The notes under the pieces were generated by a model. It searched no databases. It was given only the letters and a program-made list of their open reading frames with translations, and was not told the DNA's origin. The translations under genes and the position numbers were made by a program. A stretch of DNA of 10,006 bases from an uncultured Sphingomonadaceae bacterium (GTDB taxonomy: Bacteria > Pseudomonadota > Alphaproteobacteria > Sphingomonadales > Sphingomonadaceae). The stretch is taken from contig CALLWN010000304.1 in the NCBI GenBank assembly GCA_938016505.1, forward strand, positions 1-10,006, read 5' to 3'. Of this stretch, positions 1 to 6,387 are shown piece after piece; the stretch's first letter is position 1; every line of letters begins with the position of its first letter.

Positions 1-299
1 TCGTCGCCGAGGGCCTTGCCAAACAGCTGGCGGACCGTCCCGGCGCCTTCGCCGAGCGCGACCGTCTCGTCGGCGATCGCGAGCACCTCGTCGAGGAGCC
101 GGTCGACCGTTGCCGGGTTGGCCTCGGCGACATCGAGCATCGCCTGGCCGACCGCCTCGACTTCGCCGGGCTCGAGCCGCGACAGCAGGGTCGCTGCCTG
201 GTCCTCCTCGAGGAGCAGGAGAAGGAGCGCCGTCTTCTGCGCGCCGGTCAGCTTCGCCGGCTCGGCAAGGCTGAGGGTTGGGGCGGGGAGCTTCGCCAT
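1..299 (-). CDS. fliG: Flagellar motor switch protein FliG, N-terminal part (cut by window edge)
   Basis: FliG is the rotor protein that binds the cytoplasmic tail of the MS-ring protein FliF and passes torque from the stators to the rotor. Only the first 99 residues are in the window; the gene continues past base 1. The visible part fits the FliG N-terminal domain: a hydrophobic helix with TALLLLLLEED at about residues 23-33 (the usual 'KAAILLLSLGEE' position), then LSRLEPGEVEAVGQAM (about 39-54), then a helix with VDRLLDEVLAIA. The ATG at 299-297 lies 3 bases after the fliF stop, with an AGAGGA ribosome-binding site inside the end of fliF, so the two genes are surely co-transcribed. The identification rests on these motifs together with the position directly after fliF; the C-terminal torque domain cannot be checked here. 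Confidence 0.9.
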   Translation of the reverse strand, partial: MAKLPAPTLSLAEPAKLTGAQKTALLLLLLEEDQAATLLSRLEPGEVEAVGQAMLDVAEANPATVDRLLDEVLAIADETVALGEGAGTVRQLFGKALGD

Positions 300-302
300 G
301 GC

Positions 303-1913
303 TCAGACATCCTCTTCGGCGAGCAGCCGGCGGGCGACTGCTGTGGCCCGCGCGGCGTCGGTCGAGGCCAGCAGCCGCGCCTCGGTCAGCTTGGCGGAAT
401 AGTCGATGACCCGGGGCTCGAGCCGGACCGCCGGCGCGGGCGGAGGCGTTGCCGGCCCGGTCTCGGGCTGGCGCGGCCATTTTGCGAGCAGCGGGCGCAC
501 CACGACGAGGAGGATCGCGATCGCGACCAGCGCGGCGGCAAGCCACTTGGCGCCTTCGATCACCAGCGGTTCGCGCCAGACCGGAACCGTCTCGACAACG
601 GGCGCCACGAACGGCCGCGCAACCACCGTCACCTTGTCGCCGCGCGCCGGGTCGTAGCCGATCGCACCCTGGACGAGGGCTTCCATCTGGCGGAGCATCG
701 CCGCGCGCTGGGCCGGCGGCCCCAGCGCATCATCGCGGATGACGACGGCCGCCGTCAGCCGGCGGATGCTGCCGCCGCCATTGGCCATCACCTCGACCGA
801 GCGGCCGAGCTCGAAGTTGCGGGTGGCGGATTCGCTGCGGTTGGTCGACTCGGTCGGGCCGTTCGCCTGTGGCGGCGCTTCCGCCGTCATCTGCGGCGCG
901 GCCGGCGTCGTGTTGGTGAGCGCGCCCGGAATGCCGATGGCGCGCGGCTCGGTTGCAGTCGAGGAGGAGAGGGACTCAGAGCGCAGCGCGCCCTCGCGGT
1001 CGTAGCGCTCGGTCGCAGCCTCTCGGGTCGACAGATCGAGGTCGATCGCGACTTCGGCGGTGATCGCGTCGGGCCCGACGATCGGGCCGAGCAACGCGAG
1101 CACCGCGTCGCGCGCGCGGGCCTCCATGCGCATCTGCAGCTCGAGCCGGCGCGCCAGCGCGGTCTGCCCGGCGCTGCCGGGACCTCCGGCGAGCAGCCGC
1201 CCGGTCTGGTCGGCGATCGCGACCGAGTCGGCGGCAAGCCCTGGCACCGCGCCCGCGACGAGATGGGCGATCGCCCGTGTTTCCTCGGCCGAAAGCGTGC
1301 GGCCGCGGGCGAGGGTCACCGTGACCGAGGCCTTGGGATCAGGGCGCTCGCGCACGAAGGGCGAGGGCTCGGGAATGGCGAGGATCACCCGGGCCCGCTC
1401 GACTCCATCGAGCGATTCGATCGCGCGCGCCAGCTCCTGCTCGCCGGCCTTGCGGAGCTTCGCCCCCTCGACCGCGCGCGAGGTGCCGAGCGGCATGTCG
1501 CCCAGCATGTCGAGCGCGCCCGGGGCGGCCTTGGGAAGCCCTTCGGCGGCCAGCAGCATCCGTGCCCGCGCATGATCGGCCGGCGGCAGCAGCACCGCCC
1601 CGGACCGGGGATCGAGCGCGACATCGAGCCCGTTCGCCTCGAGCGTTGCAAACACGGCAGCCTTGTCGGCGTCGGGCAGGTTGCGAAACAGCGGGGTGCG
1701 CTCGACTGGAGCGAACAGCAGCCACAGCAGGGCTGCAGCCCCGAGCATCGCGGTCACGAGTGCCGGCACCAGCGCCCGACCGAACAGCGGGCTCGCCCGG
1801 AGCCGGGCGAGCGGCCCTGCGAGAACGCCGGGGAGGAGGGATGCGCCGGCGGCGGCCTGGGCCTCGCCGGCAGGTGCGAGCGCGGTGGCAGCGCCTGGAG
1901 TGGGATCAACCAT
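303..1913 (-). CDS. fliF: Flagellar MS-ring protein FliF
   Basis: FliF forms the MS ring in the inner membrane, the base on which the flagellar rotor, rod and export gate are built. The 536-residue product is of normal length. It has an Ala/Pro-rich cytoplasmic N-terminus, a first membrane segment at about 47-69 (LVPALVTAMLGAAALLWLLF), and a periplasmic YscJ/FliF domain from about 70 to 250 containing the familiar RNLPDADKAAVFATLEANGL and AIPEPSPFVRERPDPKASV-type stretches. A middle region rich in Ser, Thr and Asn follows (about 310-370), then a second membrane segment at about 454-475. The charged tail ends in TAVARRLLAEEDV, the region that in the family binds FliG. The ATG at 1913 has a GAGGGG ribosome-binding site. 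It follows fliE by 10 bases and precedes fliG by 3, so it is an operon member. Confidence 0.96.
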   Translation of the reverse strand: MVDPTPGAATALAPAGEAQAAAGASLLPGVLAGPLARLRASPLFGRALVPALVTAMLGAAALLWLLFAPVERTPLFRNLPDADKAAVFATLEANGLDVALDPRSGAVLLPPADHARARMLLAAEGLPKAAPGALDMLGDMPLGTSRAVEGAKLRKAGEQELARAIESLDGVERARVILAIPEPSPFVRERPDPKASVTVTLARGRTLSAEETRAIAHLVAGAVPGLAADSVAIADQTGRLLAGGPGSAGQTALARRLELQMRMEARARDAVLALLGPIVGPDAITAEVAIDLDLSTREAATERYDREGALRSESLSSSTATEPRAIGIPGALTNTTPAAPQMTAEAPPQANGPTESTNRSESATRNFELGRSVEVMANGGGSIRRLTAAVVIRDDALGPPAQRAAMLRQMEALVQGAIGYDPARGDKVTVVARPFVAPVVETVPVWREPLVIEGAKWLAAALVAIAILLVVVRPLLAKWPRQPETGPATPPPAPAVRLEPRVIDYSAKLTEARLLASTDAARATAVARRLLAEEDV

Positions 1914-1923
1914 GGGCGCCCCC

Positions 1924-2274
1924 TCAGACCGGCATGTTCATGATGTCGCGGTAGGCGCCGAGCAGCCGGTTCCGCGCCTGGAGAGTCGCCTCGAAGGCGA
2001 TCGACGCCTTCTGGCGGGCGAGCATCACCTCGGCGAGATCGTGGGTCTCGCCGCGCTCGAAGGCAGCCGTCTTTGCCTCGCTCGCCTGCTGGAGCCGGTT
2101 CACGGCGCTGAGCGCCTCGGTGAAACTCGGCGCGTCGGTGGCAGATGCCGTTTGCCCGGCGCCGCCGAGGCTGGCCTTCCCGAGCGTTTCGCTGCGCTGG
2201 AGGAGCTGGGCTCGAAGCGCGAGCACGCCGTTGAGCCCAAGCCCGGGCCCGCCCACTCCGGAAGGCCCGCTCAT
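1924..2274 (-). CDS. fliE: Flagellar hook-basal body complex protein FliE
   Basis: FliE is the small adaptor that joins the MS ring to the proximal rod and is among the first substrates of flagellar export. The 116-residue product has a poorly conserved Gly-rich N-terminus and the diagnostic FliE C-terminus: [19 protein letters not shown] at about 50-68, then [20 protein letters not shown] and the terminal RDIMNMPV. The ATG at 2274-2272 overlaps the TGA of the upstream activator gene as ATGA, and a GGGAG ribosome-binding site lies 9 bases upstream, so the two genes are probably translationally coupled. The order activator-fliE-fliF-fliG resembles the fleR-fliEFG order of pseudomonads. Confidence 0.95.
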   Translation of the reverse strand: MSGPSGVGGPGLGLNGVLALRAQLLQRSETLGKASLGGAGQTASATDAPSFTEALSAVNRLQQASEAKTAAFERGETHDLAEVMLARQKASIAFEATLQARNRLLGAYRDIMNMPV

Positions 2275-3467
2275 TGCAGCGCGCTCCCGGACCCGGAGGC
2301 GCGCCGCAAGTGCCGGGACTGCCGCGGCCGCCCGGCCAGCGCGGCGAGCTTGTAGCGCAGGGTCCGCTCGCTGATGCCGAGTCGGGCGGCAGCAAGGCCC
2401 TTGCGCCCGCCGCTTGCCACGATCGCGTCGCGGATGGCCTCGGCCTCGCGCTGGCGCACGGCGAGGACCAGCCCGTCGGCGCTCCAGCCGCCGCAGGGCC
2501 CGACATGTCCGGTCGGCGCATGGCGGTCGAGCCCGAGATGGGCGCGGCCGATGGGGAGCCCGGCAGCAAGGATCGCCGCCCGCTGGAGCAGGTTGTCGAG
2601 CTCGCGCGCATTGCCGGGATAGCCGTGGTCGAGCAGGGCCTCGAGGGCATCATCGAGAAGCACGGGGAGCGGCCGCCGCTCCTCGCGGGCGAACCGCAGC
2701 AGGAAGGCCGCCGCAAGCGGGACGATGTCGGCCGGTCTCCGGGCGAGTGGAAGGGTCCGCAGCGGGAAGACCGCAAGGCGCCAGTAGAGGTCCTCGCGGA
2801 ACCGGCCCTCGGCTGCATCCCGGGCAAGATCGCGGTTGGTTGCAGTGACAAGCCGCACGTCGACCGGAATGGGGCGAAGGGCGCCGAGCGGCAGCACCTC
2901 GCGCTCCTGGATGACCCGGAGCAGCTTGGCCTGGAGCGCGGCCGGGAGTTCGCCGAGCTCGTCGAGGAAGAGGGTGCCGCCGTCGGCAGCGCGGAACAGG
3001 CCGATCGAGGCCCCGGCCGCGCCGGTGAACGCGCCGCGCTCGTGCCCGAACAGGAGCGATTCCAGCATCGGCTCCGGGATGGCGGCGCAGTTGACCGCAA
3101 CGAAGGGGCCGGCAGCGCGGTGGCTCGCTGCGTGGATGTGGCGGGCCACCACCTCCTTGCCGGTGCCAGACGGGCCCTCGATCAGGACCGACACGCCCGA
3201 GGCGGCAGCGCGCCCGGCGTCTGCGAACAGCGCGCGGGTCGCCGGGTCCTCGGCAATGGCCGCGTCAGGCGCGGCGAGCACCCGCGCCAGGGCAGTGCGG
3301 AACCGCAGTTGCAGCGGGCTTTCCGCAGGCCAGCGGGCGGGCGGGGCCACGCCATGCCGGGCAAGTGCGTCCACAAGCTCCTGACATGCGTCGCCTGCTT
3401 CGGCCGGGCCGTCTCCAGCCGGTGTGGCCATCATCCTCGTCGTGCGTTCCAGGTCCGTCTGTTCCAA
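2271..3467 (-). CDS. Sigma-54-dependent flagellar transcription activator (FlbD/FleQ/FleR-type) without receiver domain
   Basis: This AAA+ enhancer-binding protein should remodel sigma-54 RNA polymerase at flagellar promoters. The 398 residues show an N-terminal region of about 75 residues with no recognisable domain and no response-regulator receiver. The AAA+ domain follows: Walker A GPSGTGKE (98-105), the sigma-54 contact loop GAFTGA (145-150), Walker B GTLFLDE (164-170), the arginine-finger region FREDLYWRL (223-231) and the sensor II motif GYPGNAREL (282-290). A Fis-type helix-turn-helix lies at about 353-380 ([19 protein letters not shown]). All residues needed for ATPase and sigma-54 contact are visible. 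I chose the TTG at 3467 because a GGAGG lies 6 bases before it; the first internal ATGs (3434, 3431) have badly spaced sites. Its position before fliEFG and behind its own sigma-54 promoter points to flagellar control and autoregulation. FlbD, FleQ and FleR all carry an N-terminal regulatory domain that is missing here, so I do not assign a symbol. Confidence 0.93.
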   Translation of the reverse strand: MEQTDLERTTRMMATPAGDGPAEAGDACQELVDALARHGVAPPARWPAESPLQLRFRTALARVLAAPDAAIAEDPATRALFADAGRAAASGVSVLIEGPSGTGKEVVARHIHAASHRAAGPFVAVNCAAIPEPMLESLLFGHERGAFTGAAGASIGLFRAADGGTLFLDELGELPAALQAKLLRVIQEREVLPLGALRPIPVDVRLVTATNRDLARDAAEGRFREDLYWRLAVFPLRTLPLARRPADIVPLAAAFLLRFAREERRPLPVLLDDALEALLDHGYPGNARELDNLLQRAAILAAGLPIGRAHLGLDRHAPTGHVGPCGGWSADGLVLAVRQREAEAIRDAIVASGGRKGLAAARLGISERTLRYKLAALAGRPRQSRHLRRASGSGSALQ

Positions 3468-3472
3468 GCCGT

Positions 3473-3479
3473 TCCTCCC
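3473..3479 (-). promoter_or_regulatory. Ribosome-binding site deciding a TTG start
   Basis: The minus strand reads GGGAGGA here, with the GGAGG core ending 6 bases before the TTG at 3467. The next in-frame ATG codons have only a GAGG that directly abuts or nearly abuts them. The strong, well-spaced site supports the rare TTG as the real start of the activator gene. Confidence 0.75.
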
Positions 3480-3538
3480 GGTCCTTGCCGAGACCCGCGC
3501 AACCCTTGCGGGGATCGGCCGTTACCGCGGGAACCGTG

Positions 3539-3554
3539 TGCAAGAAGCGTGCCA
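3539..3554 (-). promoter_or_regulatory. Sigma-54 promoter of the activator-fliE-fliF-fliG operon
   Basis: The minus strand reads TGGCACGCTTCTTGCA from 3554 to 3539. This matches the sigma-54 consensus TGGCACGN4TTGCA at every specified base, with the required GG-N10-GC spacing (GG at 3553-3552, GC at 3541-3540). Transcription would start near 3528, leaving a leader of about 60 bases before the TTG at 3467. The leader contains a possible small stem (3494-3502 with 3506-3512) just before the ribosome-binding site. The promoter points at a sigma-54 activator gene and flagellar structural genes, the expected regulon, so a chance match is unlikely. Confidence 0.88.
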
Positions 3555-3607
3555 GGCTGGCGCTCCTCGGCGGGCAGGCGCGCAAGGCCGGTGGCCGGCA
3601 GGTCAAG

Positions 3608-3658
3608 CGTCAGTATCCTGACGGCCCGAGCGTCAGAAAATTGACGCTTTGGCCGTCA
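3608..3658. promoter_or_regulatory. Array of five alternating CGTCA/TGACG half-sites: probable enhancer (UAS) for the sigma-54 promoter
   Basis: CGTCA occurs at 3608-3612, 3631-3635 and 3654-3658, and its complement TGACG at 3619-3623 and 3642-3646. Start-to-start steps are 11, 12, 11 and 12 bases, close to one helical turn each. Adjacent pairs form palindromes: CGTCAGTATCCTGACG (3608-3623) and CGTCAGAAAATTGACG (3631-3646). The second closely resembles the published Pseudomonas FleQ box (GTCA-N-TAAAT-TGAC as I recall it). The array lies about 80 to 130 bases upstream of the predicted start, a usual distance for a sigma-54 enhancer. I infer that the operon's own activator, or a related one, binds here. 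The half-site nearest arfB overlaps the arfB stop codon. Confidence 0.72.
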
Positions 3659-3659
3659 G
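3618..3659. repeat. 42-bp interrupted dyad at the 3' end of arfB (operator core and/or arfB mRNA hairpin)
   Basis: The outer arms CTGACGGCC (3618-3626) and GGCCGTCAG (3651-3659) are perfect 9-base complements. Inside them, AGCGTCA (3629-3635) pairs with TGACGCT (3642-3648), and all arms share one centre at 3638.5. As arfB mRNA this would fold into a 9-bp plus 7-bp stem with a 2x2 internal loop and a 6-base loop, and the arfB UGA lies inside one arm. No U-run follows, so it is not a standard intrinsic terminator. It may act as a 3' stabilising hairpin, as the core of the enhancer array, or as both. Confidence 0.7.
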
Positions 3660-4090
3660 TCCGCCCCGGCGGGACGGCGCCTCCCGGCCTTGGTGGCGGC
3701 ACGGTGCGCCTTGGCCTCGCGCCGCCGCGCCTTCGCCGCCGCCGGCGGCCGCGTTGCAATGCGGGGCTGCGGCGGCCGCGCCGCTTCGGCAAGAAGGGCC
3801 TCCAGCCGCGCCAGCGCGTCGCGACGGTTGGCCTCCTGTGAGCGGTGGCGCGCGGCGAGGAGCAGGATGGCGTCATCGGCCGTCAGCCGCCGCCCGGCCA
3901 GGCGCGCGGCGCGCCGCTTCACCGGCTCGCTGAGCCCGGCCGCAGCGGCAAGGTCGAACCGGAGCCGGATCGCCGTTGCCACCTTGTTGACGTTCTGCCC
4001 GCCCGGCCCCGGGCTCGTCTGCGCCGTGATGAGGAGCGCCGCCGGGTCGATCCACGGCGACCGGCCACCGCCGCCGCGGCTGCCGGTCAT
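3656..4090 (-). CDS. arfB: Alternative ribosome-rescue factor / peptidyl-tRNA hydrolase ArfB
   Basis: ArfB (YaeJ) enters stalled ribosomes lacking a stop codon, anchors its basic tail in the empty mRNA channel and hydrolyses peptidyl-tRNA. The 144-residue form starts at the ATG at 4090. It has the catalytic GGQ at residues 30-32 inside PGPGGQNVNKVATAIRLRF, the family's RHRSQEANR stretch at about 81-89, and a Lys/Arg/Ala-rich tail from about 119 on (AKARRREAKAHRAATKAGRR) matching the channel-binding tail. Placing GGQ about 30 residues in agrees with the E. coli protein; in-frame starts further upstream (4141, or TTG 4180) would add an odd extension, and the 4180 start would run into the divergent gene. 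The ribosome-binding site is weak (GCAGGG). It is transcribed toward the flagellar operon, with the half-site array at its stop codon. Confidence 0.9.
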   Translation of the reverse strand: MTGSRGGGGRSPWIDPAALLITAQTSPGPGGQNVNKVATAIRLRFDLAAAAGLSEPVKRRAARLAGRRLTADDAILLLAARHRSQEANRRDALARLEALLAEAARPPQPRIATRPPAAAKARRREAKAHRAATKAGRRRPAGAD

Positions 4091-4155
4091 CGCGCTGCGG
4101 CCCTGCGGCTGGCAGGCATGTTGGTCAGAGGGCCTCGCCATGCTAGGCCCCGGCC
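4091..4155. promoter_or_regulatory. Divergent intergenic region between arfB and the molybdenum hydroxylase gene
   Basis: These 65 bases must carry the start signals for two divergent genes, yet I see no convincing -35/-10 pair and no good ribosome-binding site before the plus-strand ATG at 4156. A TTGGTC (4121-4126) could serve as a -35, but nothing matching a -10 lies at the right distance. The presence of promoters is inferred from the divergent layout only. Confidence 0.3.
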
Positions 4156-6387
4156 ATGCTCCAGACTTCCGCCTCGCCAAGCCCGACCCGGCGCACGCTG
4201 CTGCCGTCGCGCCGCGCCTTCCTGATCGGGGCCGGCGCGACGCTCGGGGTTGGCATCGGGTTTCTCGTCTGGCCGCGCAACTGGCCGGCCCCCGACCTCG
4301 CCCGGGACGGCGAGGTTGCGCTCAACGCCTGGGTCAGGATCGCGCCCGACGGCGGGGTCGTCCTTGCCATTCCACAGGCGGAAATGGGGCAGGGGATCTG
4401 GTCGGGGCTTGCCCAGATCCTCGCCGATGAACTGGGTGCGGACTGGCGCCGCATTGCGGTCGAGCCGGCGCCGCTTCATCCGGCCTATGCCCATGTCGGC
4501 CTCGCGGCGATCGGCACCGCCGGGCTGCCGCCGGTCGCGCGCGACATCGCGGCCTTCGCGGGGGCAACCGTCATCCGTCGCATGAACCTCCACCTGACGG
4601 GTGGCAGCACGTCCATCAAGGGCTATCACGATATCCTCCGCGAAGCCGGTGCCGTGGCGCGCGCGCTGCTGGCCGGCGCTGCCGCCCGGGCGTGGAAGGT
4701 CGATGCCGCCGCAATCGACACGCGCGACGGGTTCGCGGTCTACAAGGCCAACCGCATGAGCTTTGCCGACGCGGTGCGCGACATCTTGCCCGAGGATGCC
4801 GAACGGGCCCGACTGAGGCCCGATGCCGATCGCCGGTTCGTGGGGACGCCGCTGCCACGGCTCGACCTCCCACCCAAGGTGGATGGCAGCGCGCGCTTCG
4901 GCGCCGATGTCCGGGTGCCGGGCATGGTCTTCGCGGCAATTGCCCACGGGCCGGTCGGCAACGGCCGGCTGGTGACGGTGAAGGGCCCTGCTGGCGCCCG
5001 CGCGATCCGGGGCGCCAACTGGGTGGCGACCACGGGTGCGACCAGCTTCGAGGCGATGCGCGCGCTGGATGCCCTCGAGCCGGTGTGGGACACCGACGGC
5101 GAGGCTGCCGGCGACTGGATCGCAGACACCCTCGCGCAGGCGCTCGCCGGCCCCGACGGCAAGCGGGTTGCCGGCACCGACAAGGTGGAGGCGGCGCTCG
5201 GCGACCGGCCGGTGGTCGCCGAATATGCCGTTCCCTTCCTCGCGCACGCCTGCATGGAGCCGATGGTCGCGACTTGCCGGATCGAGGAGGGCCGGGTCGA
5301 GCTCTGGGGGCCAACCCAGTCGCTGACGCTGGCCGTCTCCGGGGTGGCCCGGGCGCTCGGCGTCAGCGAGGAGATGGTCACGGTCCACCCGACGCTGCTG
5401 GGCGGCGGGTTCGGCCGCAAGGCGGAAGCGGACCATTTCATCGAGGCCGCGCTCATCGCCAGGGCCGTTGGCAAGCCGGTGCAGCTGCAATGGAGCCGTC
5501 GCGAGGACCTGCACGCCGACCGGTTCCGCCCGGCGGCCATTGCGCGGATGCGCGGGGCCATCGGCCCGGATGGGCGGATCGCTGCCTTCGACGCCCGGAT
5601 CGCAGTCCCGAATGTCGGCGCCAGCTTCATGGGCCGCAACATGCCGGCTTTCGCGCCTGGTGCCGACAGCGCCAGCGCATCGGCGATCGAAGGTGCAGAC
5701 GCCCTCCCCTACGCGGTCGGGGCGTTCCGCGCGACCCATGTGCCGGTCGCAACGCCGGTCCCGCTCGGCTACTGGCGTTCGGTCGGCCACAGCTTCTCGG
5801 CCTTCTTCGTCGAGGCCTTTCTCGACGAGCTTGCCGCCGCCGCCGGCAAGGATCCCGTCGCCTTCCGGCTGGCCCATCTCGAGGGGATGCCGCGCCACGC
5901 TGCGGCCTTGCGCGCTGTCGCCGAAGACAGCCGCTGGGATGAGCCATCGCCCCCCGGCCTTGCGAAGGGCGTGGCGCTCCACGAGAGCTTCGGCTCGATC
6001 GTGGCCACCGTGGTCGAGGCGGGGGTGGCGGATGGCACGGTCCGGATCACCCGCACGTGGACGGCGATCGATTGCGGCCGGGCCGTCAACCCGGACTCGG
6101 TGCGCGCCCAGATCGAGGGTGGCACGCTCATGGGCCTCGATGCTGCGCTCCATGGCCGGGTCGACTTTGCCGATGGCATGGCCCGGCAAGCCAATTTCGA
6201 CAGCTACCCGCTGATGCGCCTTGCCGACACGCCGGTGATGGCGACCCGCGTCATCCAGAGTGGCGCGGCGCTCGGCGGGGTCGGCGAACCGGGCACGCCG
6301 CCGGCGGCACCGGCGCTTGTGAATGCGCTCGCCCGCGCGACCGGGTCCCGCCTGCGGAGGCTGCCCCTTGCTGATGCAGACGCCTGA
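4156..6387 (+). CDS. Xanthine dehydrogenase-family molybdopterin-binding subunit, IorB-like (isoquinoline 1-oxidoreductase beta type), Tat-exported
   Basis: This is the large catalytic subunit of a molybdenum hydroxylase, a class that inserts water-derived oxygen into N-heterocycles or aldehydes. The 743 residues start with a Tat signal: twin arginine in SRRAFLIGAGATLG at about 18-31, then a hydrophobic stretch, so the enzyme probably acts in the periplasm. Cofactor-binding motifs are PQAEMGQGIW (about 73-82), GGGFGRK (416-422) and GGVGEPGTPP (707-716), in which E711 is the expected catalytic glutamate. The aldehyde oxidase 'hammerhead' region starts near 244 (GSARFGADVRVPGMVFAAIA). Length and layout fit the IorB group, not cytosolic xanthine dehydrogenase. 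These enzymes normally work with a small 2Fe-2S subunit (IorA); none is encoded in the window. The 3' end overlaps hemH, so the two genes are co-transcribed. The substrate cannot be told from sequence. Confidence 0.9.
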   Translation: MLQTSASPSPTRRTLLPSRRAFLIGAGATLGVGIGFLVWPRNWPAPDLARDGEVALNAWVRIAPDGGVVLAIPQAEMGQGIWSGLAQILADELGADWRRIAVEPAPLHPAYAHVGLAAIGTAGLPPVARDIAAFAGATVIRRMNLHLTGGSTSIKGYHDILREAGAVARALLAGAAARAWKVDAAAIDTRDGFAVYKANRMSFADAVRDILPEDAERARLRPDADRRFVGTPLPRLDLPPKVDGSARFGADVRVPGMVFAAIAHGPVGNGRLVTVKGPAGARAIRGANWVATTGATSFEAMRALDALEPVWDTDGEAAGDWIADTLAQALAGPDGKRVAGTDKVEAALGDRPVVAEYAVPFLAHACMEPMVATCRIEEGRVELWGPTQSLTLAVSGVARALGVSEEMVTVHPTLLGGGFGRKAEADHFIEAALIARAVGKPVQLQWSRREDLHADRFRPAAIARMRGAIGPDGRIAAFDARIAVPNVGASFMGRNMPAFAPGADSASASAIEGADALPYAVGAFRATHVPVATPVPLGYWRSVGHSFSAFFVEAFLDELAAAAGKDPVAFRLAHLEGMPRHAAALRAVAEDSRWDEPSPPGLAKGVALHESFGSIVATVVEAGVADGTVRITRTWTAIDCGRAVNPDSVRAQIEGGTLMGLDAALHGRVDFADGMARQANFDSYPLMRLADTPVMATRVIQSGAALGGVGEPGTPPAAPALVNALARATGSRLRRLPLADADA

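Noticed and set aside
1754..3100. A 448-residue minus-strand frame spanning parts of fliF, fliE and the activator
   Set aside because: It crosses three well-supported genes in another frame and has Ser/Arg/Pro-rich shadow composition.
2274..3644. A 456-residue open frame on the plus strand opposite the sigma-54 activator
   Set aside because: It runs through the sigma-54 promoter and the half-site array, has low-complexity composition, and lies opposite a gene with all AAA+ motifs.
3618..3659. A standard intrinsic terminator for arfB
   Set aside because: The stem is good, but no T-run follows on the minus strand, and the half-site pattern extends beyond the stem; recorded as a dyad instead.
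3608..3659. CRISPR-like repeat array, suggested by the recurring CGTCAG
   Set aside because: The repeated unit is only 5-6 bases in alternating orientation with 11-12 base steps, which is an operator pattern and not a repeat-spacer array.
4091..4180. Longer ArfB starting at ATG 4141 or TTG 4180
   Set aside because: Family comparison puts the GGQ motif about 25-30 residues from the start, which fits ATG 4090; the 4180 start would overlap the divergent gene.
4087..6189. A 700-residue open frame on the minus strand opposite the molybdenum hydroxylase gene
   Set aside because: Its product is rich in Arg, Pro, Gly, His and Asp with no domain, and it mirrors a gene with clear cofactor motifs. Long antisense frames are expected at about 70% GC.
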